A DNA stretch of 64,000 nt. It comes from Polymyxa betae. Its lineage: Eukaryota > Endomyxa > Phytomyxea > Plasmodiophorida > Plasmodiophoridae. The position numbers were made by a program, and so were the translations under genes. Below the pieces are notes generated by a model, which was not told the DNA's origin, made no database searches, and saw only the letters and a list, made by a program, of their open reading frames with translations. Positions 53,655 to 64,000 of the stretch are shown here, one piece after another (position 1 is the first letter of the stretch; the number at the start of each line of letters is the position of its first letter). The stretch lies in assembly GCA_003693705.1 (NCBI GenBank), contig RBZT01000527.1, positions 62,001-126,000 on the forward strand. Direction: 5' to 3'.

Positions 53655-56600
53655 TTACAGCTGCTTGCTTCCGAAAATCGGAGCTAGTTTAATACGATCA
53701 TGCTTTATATTATCTGTAGACATGGATCTCCTCATCTCATGATACGCAGCCATGTTGAACATTCGAATGCCATTAGTGTACAGCTGCTTCGACCGGGATT
53801 CAATATGGTGGGGTTGCAGAGAGGCATGAGGACAATTATATCTGCTCGAATCCGCCCAGAATACACCAGTTCCATCAAACGTTTGCGGTTTCAGGGGAAT
53901 AGATTTGTTAGAGATCGATCTCTGCAGCTTAACAATCACTCTATCGGCAGTACAGCCTCCTGGATCAAATTCAACGAAAGATCGGGAATTATAAGGCGCC
54001 TTTTCTGGTTCCATTGTGGATAATTCCCCTTCTGTGGTTGGAAACCGGCTCCAATGCTCGTTTTGAAGCCGATTTAGCAAATTATTTTCAAGATGGGATA
54101 GCTCCCGACCAACGGCATCGTATGAGGGCTGCTGCTGATGATAGTCTGAATAAGAAGCTTTAATTATTAAAAGGAAAAACGCCCGTTCTCAACTTACAAG
54201 ATATTGTGTCTTCAACCAAATGAATCTGCATTAGGATTTTCTTATATGTTATCAACGCTTCAATGCTGAAATTCGCTTGGATCAACGAATCAATTAGATC
54301 AGCATAGTCTTGTAGCAGCGCAACTTGAACAGATATCGGAGCCAATCCATTGTATTGCTGGAAAATCGTGCTGATTTGATCAAATCCCAGTGGAGATGAT
54401 TTGAACCAAGACCAATGGTCAGAAACCACTTTGGACAAGCTAAGACATTGTGGTGATAGCGTTGATGTCGGAGCAGATACTGATTGGTATATTATGGGAA
54501 ATTCTGGATCTGAGCAGCATTTAGATAATGGTGTTAGTGCTGATATAAATTTCGACAAAGAAATTGGGTCAGAGAGGGCATCAGCAACGGCTTGTTCGAC
54601 CTACGTATGTAATCAGATTATCATGTTCCTCTTCAAATTTGAAAGCCTCACTTGTTTAAGAGTCGCTGATCTGAACATAATGACTAGTATTTTAATCAGC
54701 AGGGGACGGTGCCAAAAGATATTGGAAGGCGGCTCTCGATTGAGTCCCATGTGAGCAAATATTCGATGGGCAGTATTGCGAAATTTTATATTGAGAGAGT
54801 GCTGTTTCTGGATACAGAATTTAAAAAATGAATGCATTCCAATTACATTTTCTAGCGTGGCAAGTGCCTGCATTTCTTGCTCCAGCAAGGCCAGGCCGTA
54901 ATGCGAAAAAACAGGAAAGAAGCTCCCTAAAGCTGATAAAAAATGATTTTGTCGTATGTAACGGGTTTCGCCCAGACGATACAGATCAAGCATATCTTCC
55001 GGCGTAACATTCCAGATCGGTGATGACAGTGCAGATTCACGATGATGAATGTACAAAGTGACTAGGGCCACGGTGTCATCAGCAAAAGCATTGTCGTAGA
55101 ACATCTTGAATAAAGCCACTTCTGGCAAATGACGAGAAAATCGTGTAACAGCCATGTAGAGATCTTGGCAGATTGATTGTACCAGAATGTCTATACCGAA
55201 GTTTACAGGGATATACTGTTGAATGATAAATTCATTCAGTGAAAGGATAGGTAATGCACAGCGTTTACGCCTTATGTCAACGTCGAGTTTGCTTTGGTAT
55301 ATATGGTTGATCCGACGAAGCAGAGATCTCTTATGGAATGCCCGAGTGGACAGTTGATTCTGTACGATCCCAGGCGGCAATATAACACGATGCCTCCTTG
55401 GCTTCCGTTTACTGTCAAAGCTGCTGTCGGAATCGTTATCGCTTTCATCATCATGGCGCATAATCGTGGTCAAGTGTTCGTTTTCGAGATGCGTTTTCAA
55501 ATTATTCTCGGAAGGCGTTTCACCTTCACTTAATGATTCATCAATCAAGTCATTCTTACGAGTATATTTGTGCTGGCCAATAACCGAATTCTTGGACTTT
55601 TTACCAGTTGCCAAGCCCCCAGCCACAGATACTGATTTCGATTGAAAGTCATTATCTGGTGAGCATTTTTCATGAAAATTATATTGCGCTTGACTCGTTT
55701 CAACAATCGAGGATCCGGAGTTCATCCTGGGAGATCGCCTGTTGGATTGTTCGTTATCGCTTAATTCCGGATTGTGATGACGATTATCAATATCTGACTG
55801 AGATAATTCGGATTCCGAATCTGAGTCATCCGACCATTCGCCGTTAATATCTCCTGGAACAGCCGTAACGCTGGCAGATAAATATGAACCAGAAGCAAGT
55901 TGATTGTTGTCATTTGCAATGCGCTCATGTTCTTCAGTTAGCATCTTCTGGACCCAATCATGACGATTTTTTGCACTTTTTGTGGGCTTTCTTTTCACGC
56001 GTACTGGTTTTGGATCATCTTGAAGTTCTGGATGTGGCATTGAAACAAGCTGGTCGCCTTGGTTTTGATGTGATTTCGTCTCACTGACTCGAACTTCAGA
56101 CGATCCGTTTGAGCAGGCCGGTTCCGAATTTTGAGCATCGTCCACAGCAACATCATCCCCATTAATGCTGTAATCTATGCCCTTTTTAGACTTTGTTTTC
56201 CCTCGCTTATTCCCAGACTTGAGTTTCTTCTTCATATTAACCTTCGTGGGCTGATCAGCATCTCTCTTCTGACTGCGATCCCCGCTATCCAGATTCGATT
56301 CGTCATCGCTTCTTATCCCGATCTGATTCAGACCGCTAAGAGCCCTGCTCTCACTTGATCTTGTAGGTTTAAACGTGTTAATGGAAGCCTGGCTTGCTGG
56401 TTGACCCAGGATTGATTGTCCTGCCTTGTTCATTCCAAAAACAGATGCATGTCTTTCAGCCTCGACCTTTTTGCTCACATAATCTGGGGAGGTTTCCGAG
56501 AAACTGTCATCATTGCGTTGAACAGGCAATCCATATCCTCCTTTTACTGACTCAAAGCCGATCTCTGTATCCCGGTCGTCATTTATTTCGGTAGGCTTTG

Positions 56601-58991
56601 GAAGATTTCGCCGCAAATCTGGAATCTCTTTAATCGTTCTCATCTGAGCAGCTTCATGTGCGCTTTTAACCGGGTCATGCTTCTTTTTTGACATTTTCTT
56701 GTGCTTTTTGGGATTTAGCGAACCATTCGATGCCAGATGTTGCTGGTTGAGAGCATCCTGGTCGTCCGTTTCAACATTATAACTTGCTTCAAGCTCGGAA
56801 TACATGGGTAATGTTTGAGTACCCTCGACGTCATTCTTGTTTTGAGAGGAGGCATAATCTTGGGGTTCGTTGTTGCTTCGAATATCCTCGGAGAATAAAC
56901 CTTGGTGAATGGTTTCTGATGTTGGCGGAATTACTGTATGTTTGACCGATTTTCGCTGTTCTTGAACAATATCCGTTTTAGGTCGTTCAGTATCAGAATG
57001 TTGCCTATCTGAGCTTCGGAATTGTCGCTCCTTATCAGGCTTGGATTCTATAAAAGTATCTTCTTTGGTATAGTGGACGATTTGTGAAGACCCTTTCGGT
57101 GACAGATCCTCAGTGACTTCGATATTGTTTGAAGTTGGCCGAAGATCTTCGCCTTTGTTGATGAAATTAGCGGGAGTCCTCTTTGGGACATGATCAGTCT
57201 TGGTTGCTGGAGATCTGACATTTTCAGTTATCAAGGCTTGTTTCATATCAAGTTGAAGTTGTAATTTTTGCGTCGACTGCTTTAGATTTGTGATCGTTGA
57301 ACTCGCTCTGCCCAGCTCTTCCGTCAGCTCTTTGATGCGTTGCTGAGATTCTGCCTTTTGGATACCGAACGCATCTGAAACGTTTTTGAGCTCAATCAGC
57401 GCTTTTTCCAGTCTTTCTTGTAAAGAAGCAATCAGTGTATTCGCCGCTTCTAAAGCTGAGTTGGCCGATACCGGCGCCGGTTTGGGAGTCGCCTTGCCCT
57501 GGTTCTTAACTTTACCTAGTAGAGATAAAGTAGAAGACAGAGATTGCGAAGTGAGTTGAGAAGATGGTAATGATGCTGGCTCGACTGTGTTCGAAGCGTA
57601 AACTACTGAGATGTGGGCCTTATTGAGTGTAATGACATGATTGAAGGAGGCCAAGACACAACTAGCCAGTTCAGGGGTGCCCATTTCTATCAGTACATTA
57701 TCACCACAAGCACGTTTATATTTCATACCCCCTATACACAGGATCTGTTTCTCTAGTACAGACCATTCTTCATCTGATTCTGATAGACCACTGATCAGAA
57801 TCTTCGAGCTAGGGTATTCGCTGGCGAAGTCGCATCGGCCCCAGCTCGAGAGTATGACACGGCTAGATTTGGCTTCATCGATCGAGTTGAATTCCAGAAA
57901 GATGGCGCGGTAAGTGCCCCGATATTGATGAACTACGATCATGTTTGTTCGCCTGGCGATTTTCAATCCAGCGAATGCAGAGCTCACTGAGAAGGAATCG
58001 TTCAGATCCCAGAGTAATAATGTACGAGTTGAGTTTCCACTCAGAACATGCTCATGGAGAGGTCGTCCAATCACACTCTCTAATAGATTATGCTCATCTT
58101 CATACATCACGAGGGTCCGTCCGTAATTTGCTTTAAGCTCGTCTCGTTCATGCTCGGCGCCAACCAATCGGTCAAGAAACGCTGCCTGATCGGTTTTATA
58201 TCGCCTCCGAACATCATCCAATGTGGCGTTAGCAATGTGGCGCTGGCGTATTTCCTCCTCTAGCAACCTTTGGCGATCCTCACATTGAATGCGAATTGCA
58301 TCACGTTCGGCCTCGGTATTGAAAAGGCGTTTTGCAAGATCGGCAACCTTTTGTTGGGATATCGCCAGAGAACGGGCAGACGTCGAATTGGCCTCCAGTG
58401 TTCGTTGGAGCCGATGTAGACATTCAGTATTTGCTTTGTCGGCACGATTCCAGAGATTCAATAAAAGGTGGCCACGATCGTTGCAAACAACTCGAACTTG
58501 CCTAAAAAGCATATCAAAAGCCGTTCTCTAAGGCAAATGTGCACTAACTCGATAGCTTGACGAGCGACCAAGTCAGAAAATGATAATTGCTCTTGGATCA
58601 TCTTTATCCAGTTTTCGTCGTTATGATTTTGGTTTCCGTGCTGTGCTTCAGTTTCTACTAGAAACCGTTCATAGGATTCTCTTAGAACTTTAGCTCCCAC
58701 TCGAGAAGCCGGTCTGGATGCACGCCCTGGCACATCTTTGTAATCGATTAGATATGACACATCAGTATCTCCAGTATGTAGATTCATTGTCGATGATGAT
58801 TTCTTGAAACGGTGATGCCGATGATTGGGAAAGTTCTGAGCGCCTCTTCTGATAGCAGCTATATCAACATCACGTAACCATTGTTGAAGGATATCGCTTG
58901 AGCTATTCAGATCTTCTTCTTCTGGTTTTGAGTCACTGTCATCTGGTTGGACTTCAGACAGTTTGTTTGCTTTATCGCTATCTGATTCCAT
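53655..58991 (-). CDS. Very large coiled-coil protein, axonemal dynein light-chain-like N-terminus
   Basis: Starts MESDSDKANKLSEVQPDDSD at 58991. The first exon has DVSYLIDYKDVPGRASRPAS and WIKMIQEQLSFSDLVARQ. After a short intron (about 58540-58500, border uncertain) a 1,290-codon uninterrupted exon follows, beginning LFRQVRVVCNDRGHLLLNLW and a long coiled coil (LFNTEAERDAIRIQCEDRQR). 'RQV.v.C.eRG.LL...' plus coiled coil matches the p33/axonemal dynein light chain and AXDND1 pattern. Two RRM-like units follow (RTLLLWDLNDSFSVSSAF, GTYRAIFLEFNSIDEAKSSR; SKILISGLSESDEEWSVLEK), another coiled coil, a long disordered Lys/Ser/Asp-rich middle, then a folded helical C-terminus (FNIKFRNTAHRIFAHMGLN-type) continued in two more exons to 53655. 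Total about 1,700 residues. Flagellar function is inferred. Confidence 0.65.
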
Positions 58992-59180
58992 CAGAAGTCG
59001 CCCCTAATGGCATCCAATGCCGTTTTACAAAGAACATGCAATACCCATAAAGGTACGGTCGAGTATTTTCCTGAAACCATTCTAAACATAAACATTGGTA
59101 AACGTTAACATGATGATAAGAATGTTTACGGCCATCAGATCTACCCGCCTATCCGCATTGTCATCTCTCCACTTGTCTCC
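58992..59180. promoter_or_regulatory. Bidirectional promoter region (inferred)
   Basis: 189 bp separate the ATGs of two divergent genes, the axonemal-like protein and P5C reductase. Both promoters must lie here or overlap. No specific motif is claimed. Confidence 0.35.
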
Positions 59181-60023
59181 ATGTCGATGGAGCCGATCAA
59201 TGGCACATGCCTGTTCATTGGTGCTGGTCAGATGGCCACCGCCTTAATCGGCGGTTTCTTGCAAAGCGGCATGCTAACAGCTGGCCAAATTACAGCTGTC
59301 GATCCAAACCCTTCGTGTCGAGCTGCAGTTCTTAACAGATTTGCGGTTCAAGTCTCTGACAGTGCTGGAATTTCAGCTCCTGACATTGTGTTTATTTGTG
59401 TGAAGCCAAAAGACGTACCAGAGGCTCTGCGTTCAATCAAATTAGACGCGAATCCGCTTGTTGTATCAATTGCTGCTGGCGTCACTATTGCTTCTATTGA
59501 GTCTGGGCTTGCAACTGGACGCGATCCCTCCAATGTTAAACTTGCCCGAGTAATTAGGATAATGCCAAATACGCCTTGTTTGGTTGGGGCTGCAGCTTCT
59601 GGAATTAGCGCTGGACATCACGCCTCCCAAGAAGATGTCGATCTTATATTACGGCTGATGTCGTCTGTTGGCAAAGCGATTGTCGTGCCTGAATCGAACC
59701 TGGACGCCGTCACTGGTCTCAGCGGTTCGGGGCCTGCTTATGTGTTTACAATGATCGAAGCTCTCTCCGATGGAGGTGTGGCTGCAGGGCTGAACCGAGA
59801 CCAGGCCCAGGTATTAGCAGCACAAACAGTTTTAGGAGCTGCGAAAATGGTGCTGGAGACAGGCAAACACCCTGGCCAGCTCAAAGATGCTGTTGCTAGC
59901 CCCGCTGGAACGACTATCGCTGGATTGATTGAGCTGGAGAGGAAAGGATTTCGTGCTGCTCTTATCGATGCTGTTCTGGCGGCCTCCAGTAGAGCTCATT
60001 GTCTCTCAAAACCTAAGCAGTAA
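59181..60023 (+). CDS. Pyrroline-5-carboxylate reductase
   Basis: An intronless 280-residue protein, normal for the family. The N-terminal Rossmann motif is CLFIGAGQMATALIGGFLQS, followed by VFICVKPKDVPEAL, VVSIAAGVTIASIESGL, RIMPNTPCLVGAAASGISAG and the signature segment DAVTGLSGSGPAYVFTMIEA, EALSDGGVAAGL, LKDAVASPAGTTIAGLIELE, ending AHCLSKPKQ. It catalyses the last step of proline synthesis, reducing P5C with NAD(P)H. ATG at 59181 (MSMEPINGTC) leaves no presequence, suggesting a cytosolic enzyme. Absence of introns in an intron-rich region may reflect retroposition or bacterial origin. Confidence 0.96.
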   Translation: MSMEPINGTCLFIGAGQMATALIGGFLQSGMLTAGQITAVDPNPSCRAAVLNRFAVQVSDSAGISAPDIVFICVKPKDVPEALRSIKLDANPLVVSIAAGVTIASIESGLATGRDPSNVKLARVIRIMPNTPCLVGAAASGISAGHHASQEDVDLILRLMSSVGKAIVVPESNLDAVTGLSGSGPAYVFTMIEALSDGGVAAGLNRDQAQVLAAQTVLGAAKMVLETGKHPGQLKDAVASPAGTTIAGLIELERKGFRAALIDAVLAASSRAHCLSKPKQ

Positions 60024-60086
60024 TTGTCTCAGATACAAAAGTTTTCTATATGCTTTTCAAACGTCTTCCAGGCAAGATTTGAGGGT

Positions 60087-61359
60087 TTATTGCTTTTTTT
60101 GAGGTAATCGTGGAAGTAGATGAAAAGGCGTTCCCGGAATCGTATTGGTAGTGAAGTATTCATGATCCAGAGCCTGTTCAGCACTGATTCTCTGCTTGGG
60201 ATCAAATGTTAACATCTTTTGAAGAAGATCCAAAGCTAAGGCCGGTACGCCGGGGAATATTGTTGATAATGGGGTCCCAGTACGATGCTCGAACTGAGCA
60301 TATGCTGGCAAGGCTGTGACACCTGGCCAGACATCTTCGGTAGGCGTTCCTAGTACAGCGAAGATCATGGACAGCTGCAGAATAGTGTTAGATTTCACAG
60401 AAGGAGATAAGGATGGATCGCATTGGACCTGTTCGATCTCAGTTGAGCCGTGAAATAAAGGAACACGCAGCATCAACTGAGCGAAAATGCAGCCACATGA
60501 CCAAATATCAGATCCCGGCCCATACGAAGTCGCTCCAAAAAGAAGCTAAGCAACCGATAAGTGAGTGTAGGAGGAAGGAATACTGAACATACTTCTGGGG
60601 AACGGAACCACAATGTACAGGCCTGTGGCGAAAATTGACGATTTGGAGAGCCGAAGATCTTGGCTAGACCAAAATCGCTGAGCTTCAGGATGCCCTGCTG
60701 CGAAATAAGACAGTTGGACGGTTTTAGATCTCGATGCAGCGTCCAGTGTTTATGACAAAAATCGACAGCCTCCAGCAGCATCTACTATGAATGAGAAGCT
60801 AGATGGAGGAATGGAACCAGAAGATAACCGACCCTCATATAAGATTTGATATCTCCCGGACGTAAAACTATGGACCTATCCAACCATGATGTAAAATGCA
60901 ATGCTCTTTGATGCACAGGACTTTATCGGTTTACGTGGTATTGATAATGACTTCCAAATCGGTCTAAGCGCAATCAGCGATTTAGTGTGATGAATGAATT
61001 CTCTGTTTGTGCTGAAAGAACTGCCCATTACCTGCATTTCTTCCAGTACGACATGAATATTGCCACGATTAGCAAACACGTGATACACAGGAATAATATG
61101 AACGTGAGCTAATTCTTGCAATAACTTCAGTTCCCGAATGGTTTCTTGACTGACTCCATCCGAAGACGACTTCATTCGAATCTTCTTTATCCTATAAAGT
61201 CGCAACTTGGTTGGATGTTTTACTGATTCCTGGGCAAAGGACGAACGCGACGGTTTTCGGCATATCAGGATGGAACGCTCGGTCGCCGATGAATTCAGCA
61301 CGATAGACAACACCATGGGCACCTGATCCCAGTTTTTCAAGTTTCTTGTAGCTCTCCAT
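60087..61359 (-). CDS. CDK7: Cyclin-dependent kinase 7 (CDK-activating kinase, TFIIH)
   Basis: ATG 61359 (MESYKKLEKLGSGAHGVVYR) opens the glycine loop. After introns: IKKIRMKSSSDGVSQETIRE (catalytic Lys), HVHIIPVYHVFANRGNIHVV, LLEAVDFCHKHWTLHRDLKP (HRD), LSDFGLAKIFGSPNRQFSPQ (DFG), ACTLWFRSPE. Then MLRVPLFHGSTEIEQ, MIFAVLGTPTEDVWPGVTAL, LLQKMLTFDPKQRISAEQAL, and the tail YFTTNTIPGTPFHLLPRLP. 'HW.LHRDLKP', 'FGSPNR' and the C-terminal 'YF...P.PT...LPRP' are specific to CDK7. With cyclin H and MAT1 it activates cell-cycle CDKs and phosphorylates the RNA polymerase II tail. The usual activation-loop Thr before the HQ is Ser-Pro here. It has at least four introns. Confidence 0.9.
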
Positions 61360-61846
61360 TGTGCGTATCTAATCCGCTCGGCTTCCCTCTCTGAGTCCGA
61401 CTTCCACCGATCGCTTGTTGAATAGTACTTCGATGAAACAATTAAACATTAAAGGTGATGTTTATTTTCGTGATGGCTTAATTGCGTCTTGGCAAAAATG
61501 CAGCTAACGGATAAATTTGCTATGGTTGATTTATCGAAACATGCCTGTATATATCTCATGGCATTTATATAACTTCCCCTGCCTATATATTTCCTGACGG
61601 TATCCAAATGTGTAGAATGAGGACAATATATGGAAGATTGGGATTGTTATGGGACCATGGAGAAGTCTAGAGTCGGATTATTCTATAACGGAGTTGGTGC
61701 CCCGAGAGGACCTGCCTCTAAATAGACTCGCTATCACTATCTGTCTCTCACATGCTCTAATTTGAGCTGAAATATACCTATCAGGGTACCTTGCCAGATC
61801 TTATTGTAGACATTGTCCAGGTCAATACCTGTCCTTACCATCAAAC
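61360..61846. other. Divergent intergenic region between CDK7 and SNF7
   Basis: AT-rich spacer likely holding both promoters. Runs such as TATATAT appear near 61549-61595 but I cannot assign a specific element. Confidence 0.5.
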
Positions 61847-62708
61847 ATGAATCTCTTCGGGAGGAAGAAGGCCCCGGCTCCCAATATGAACGAGAGCATA
61901 TTGAAGCTCAGAGAGACTATCAATCAGCTTGGCAAACGTGAAGAGCATCTTCAGAGGCAGGCTGATGCCTGTCTCGAAGCTGCCAAAATGAAATCTAAGA
62001 AAAAAGATAAAAGAGGTTCAGAAAGCTGGTCTTTTTTCAAGAAAATATGGCCACTTAACAGTTTGTAGGTGCATTGTTCGAATTAAAACGAAAGAAAATG
62101 TTCGAAAAGCAGATTGAGCAAATGTTTGGCAAACGGGTGAATTTAGAGACCCAGATCTTTGCTTTGGAATCTGCTGCCACCAACAAGGAAGTAATCTCGG
62201 CCATGCAGCAAGGCAAGCAGGCCATCGATGCTTCACTCAAATCATTGTAGGAGCTTTTTTTTGGTGAATGTTTTACTTACCTTTTTCTGTAGTGATGTGG
62301 ATAATGTCGCTGATATCATGGATGGAATCGACGAAAGCGTTGCTATGGTCGATGAACTCGACACTGCTCTGTCGCAGCCATTAGGAGCGAACACGTATCA
62401 AGATGTAAGTCCTGATTCAATTATTGTGAAAACATTGTAAAGAATGGGCTTTTCAGGATGATCTTGAGGCAGAGCTTGCTGAACTTGAAGATCAGCAAAT
62501 CCACGAGGAGCTTCTGTCAGTACCGGACGTGGCTGTTTCGAAAACCCCCGCTATTGAAAAGAAAGGTAATCTCAATTTGCATCTCGTTCAGTATAAGATC
62601 TAACGTCGATTTAAAGCTATTGTATCGACACCAGCAGTGGCTCAAACTGCATCAGACTCAGCCAACATCGACGCTGATCTTGCACAGCTAGAAGCTGAAT
62701 TCGTATAA
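61847..62708 (+). CDS. SNF7: ESCRT-III subunit SNF7/Vps32 (CHMP4)
   Basis: Five exons. MNLFGRKKAPAPNMNESILK, LRETINQLGKREEHLQRQAD, ACLEAAKMKSKKKDKRG join after an intron to ALFELKRKKMFEKQIEQMFG, NLETQIFALESAATNKEVIS, AMQQGKQAIDASLKSL; then DVDNVADIMDGIDESVAMVD, DDLEAELAELEDQQIHEELL, and the last exon AIVSTPAVAQTASDSANIDA, DLAQLEAEFV. The basic N-terminal helix pair, 'ALF.LKRKK', 'MQ.G..A.K' and acidic C-terminal MIM-like helix are those of SNF7/CHMP4. It polymerises into the membrane-scission filament in multivesicular body sorting and cytokinesis. Length about 220 residues is standard. Stop TAA 62706-62708. Confidence 0.93.
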
Positions 62709-63078
62709 TATGAATCTAGTCACTTTATTAATAAAGAAAATTGGCCTGTAATCTCGCCCTAACGCTGTATTAATTTCAATGGCACTCGATACAGATTTAG
62801 TCGATCCTACTAAAGTGGTCTAACGAATAAAGCCAAGTCGCTGGAAACCCTAGTTCAGAGTCGATGTTGGGCTTGCGCCGCTTCCAGAACAATCACTGGT
62901 TGAACGCGTCATGTCTGTGAATGCGGCCGTGGCTCTGTGATGGGCTGCTGCTAAGTGTAGAAGTATCCAATAGGTTCGGTCGTTTATTTGGGTTCTCCTG
63001 GTCCGTTTAGAAATACCGCTGTACAATTAATAAGATATCTTACTGGACCGTACACCGGTTGTATTCATATTAATCGTA
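62709..63078. other. Intergenic, nothing assigned
   Basis: Spacer with no convincing frame, repeat or RNA gene. Confidence 0.5.
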
Positions 63079-63984
63079 ATGCTTGAACAGCTAGGCTTGG
63101 ACCTGGTCGAGGCTGTCATCTCATTCTTAATCGGATCTCCTGATCTCGACGTCTGTCTTAACGTGAATCGATTCTGTCGCCTGGCCACGTTTACCACGCT
63201 ACGTCATCGACCCGAAAACACCTGTACTATACGGTGGTGCTGTGAGCGAGGCTATGCTCGTTTAGTGCATGACCTGCTTCGTGATGGCAGATTTGATCCA
63301 ACAGCTCGCGATAACATTGCATTACGCTATGCCTGTATGAATGGCCATGTTCGGGTCGTGAAGCTTCTTATCACCGACGGACGCGTCGATCCATCGGCCA
63401 ATTTCAGCCTGGCCTTGCGTTGGGCTGTTCATGGCAACCATATCGACGTTGTTAAGGTTCTTCTTGCAGATCAACGTGTTGATCCTGGGTCCTGTGCTAA
63501 CGAGGCTATTCGTATCGCCAGTGAGAATGGATTTCTGGAGATTGTCAATCTGCTGCTGGAGGATAATCGTGTCAATCCAGCAGCTGAGAACAATTTTGCT
63601 ATTCGTTGGGCCAGTCGGAATGGCCATGTCGATGCTGTACGCGCCTTGTTAGGCGACGCTCGGGTGGACCCATCCGATGAGGATAACGACGCCATTGTTC
63701 TAGCGACTCGCAATGGGCATGCTGATGTTGTCAAAGTTTTATTGGAGGACCGCCGGGTCGACTTCGCGGCTGATAATAATTACGTACTTCGGCTGGCGAT
63801 CGCCAACCATCATTTCAATGTCCTTGATGTTCTGATGCAGAAGGTTCAATGGATGTCGATGTTGAATGATTTGATTCCAGAATCATCTGGGACGGCCGTC
63901 ATCGAAGAGCCTCAGCTATTCTCATGTGCCATGCGGAATGGTAGCAGTGAAGATTTGACTGCTTTGTGGCAGCAGGCTCACTAA
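63079..63984 (+). CDS. Ankyrin-repeat protein
   Basis: An intronless 301-residue frame. The N-terminal 40 residues (MLEQLGLDLVEAVISFLIGS, NVNRFCRLATFTTLRHRP) look like a degenerate F-box-type helix set. From about residue 45, seven ankyrin units of about 33 residues repeat as 'N.AIR.A..NGH..VVK.LL.D.RVDP.A', for example NGHVRVVKLLITDGRVDPSA, ENGFLEIVNLLLEDNRVNPA, NGHADVVKVLLEDRRVDFAA. The nearly identical repeats suggest recent expansion. Families of this 'DxRVDP' type are multicopy in chytrid-like fungi and in giant viruses. Possible role as a substrate adaptor; specific target unknown. Confidence 0.85.
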   Translation: MLEQLGLDLVEAVISFLIGSPDLDVCLNVNRFCRLATFTTLRHRPENTCTIRWCCERGYARLVHDLLRDGRFDPTARDNIALRYACMNGHVRVVKLLITDGRVDPSANFSLALRWAVHGNHIDVVKVLLADQRVDPGSCANEAIRIASENGFLEIVNLLLEDNRVNPAAENNFAIRWASRNGHVDAVRALLGDARVDPSDEDNDAIVLATRNGHADVVKVLLEDRRVDFAADNNYVLRLAIANHHFNVLDVLMQKVQWMSMLNDLIPESSGTAVIEEPQLFSCAMRNGSSEDLTALWQQAH

Positions 63985-64000
63985 GGTCGGTACATAACAG

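Noticed and set aside
55272-58136. Several plus-strand frames of 60-90 codons within the large minus-strand exon
   Set aside because: All mirror the 1,290-codon frame on the other strand and have no start or splice context of their own.

Overview
The window is nuclear DNA from a eukaryote with a very compact genome. Genes lie tens to a few hundred bases apart on both strands, and most are split by short GT...AG introns, usually about 45 to 65 nt, that break otherwise continuous protein families. Splice junctions were worked out by eye from protein-family continuity. Base composition is balanced and stop codon use fits the standard code. Complex I subunits (NDUFB2, NDUFS6), a cytochrome oxidase assembly factor (PET100) and the glycine cleavage P-protein show an aerobic mitochondrion, which argues against Microsporidia. 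A dynein-2 light intermediate chain, KIF-binding protein, a basal-body-type LRR/coiled-coil protein and an axonemal-dynein-light-chain-like protein indicate a cell with a cilium or flagellum. DDB1, MCM-binding protein and CDK7 complete a normal eukaryotic set. A zoosporic fungus or another small flagellated protist fits best, but I cannot name a taxon from this sequence alone.

Layout, left to right. 1-9 kb: tyrosine phosphatase (cut by the window edge), GNAT acetyltransferase, small membrane protein, NDUFB2, EF-hand protein, CNNM/Mam3 transporter-like protein, and a protein-lysine methyltransferase. 9-11 kb: poorly resolved exons and a 120-bp tandem repeat. 11-18 kb: a large LRR/coiled-coil/Sfi1-like protein, an unrecognised EF-hand-like gene, and an Mpv17 family protein. 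18-28 kb: glycine dehydrogenase, PET100, mitoribosome assembly factor RSM22/METTL17, GET1, polyprenol reductase and DYNC2LI1, with small genes packed between them. 29-33 kb: two convergent DGAT2-type acyltransferases, a poly-C assembly gap, and an RRM/CCCH RNA-binding protein. 33-42 kb: a membrane protein, an R3H-2H phosphoesterase, a tandem duplicate pair, a fold-back repeat, and hydroxyacyl-CoA dehydratase. 42-50 kb: a DEK_C-HMG-IWS1 fusion, MCMBP, DDB1 and NDUFS6. 50-64 kb: KIFBP, a very large coiled-coil axonemal protein, P5C reductase, CDK7, SNF7/CHMP4, and an ankyrin-repeat protein.

Several genes share processes without forming operons: mitochondrial biogenesis (NDUFB2, NDUFS6, PET100, RSM22, Mpv17, GLDC), ER lipid and membrane work (HACD, two DGAT2-like genes, SRD5A3, GET1), cilium and centrosome (four genes), and chromatin/replication/transcription (IWS1 fusion, MCMBP, DDB1, CDK7). 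Two convergent gene pairs overlap at their stop codons. The most unusual protein is the DEK_C-HMG-IWS1 fusion. No prokaryotic defence system, phage, plasmid or CRISPR array is present.
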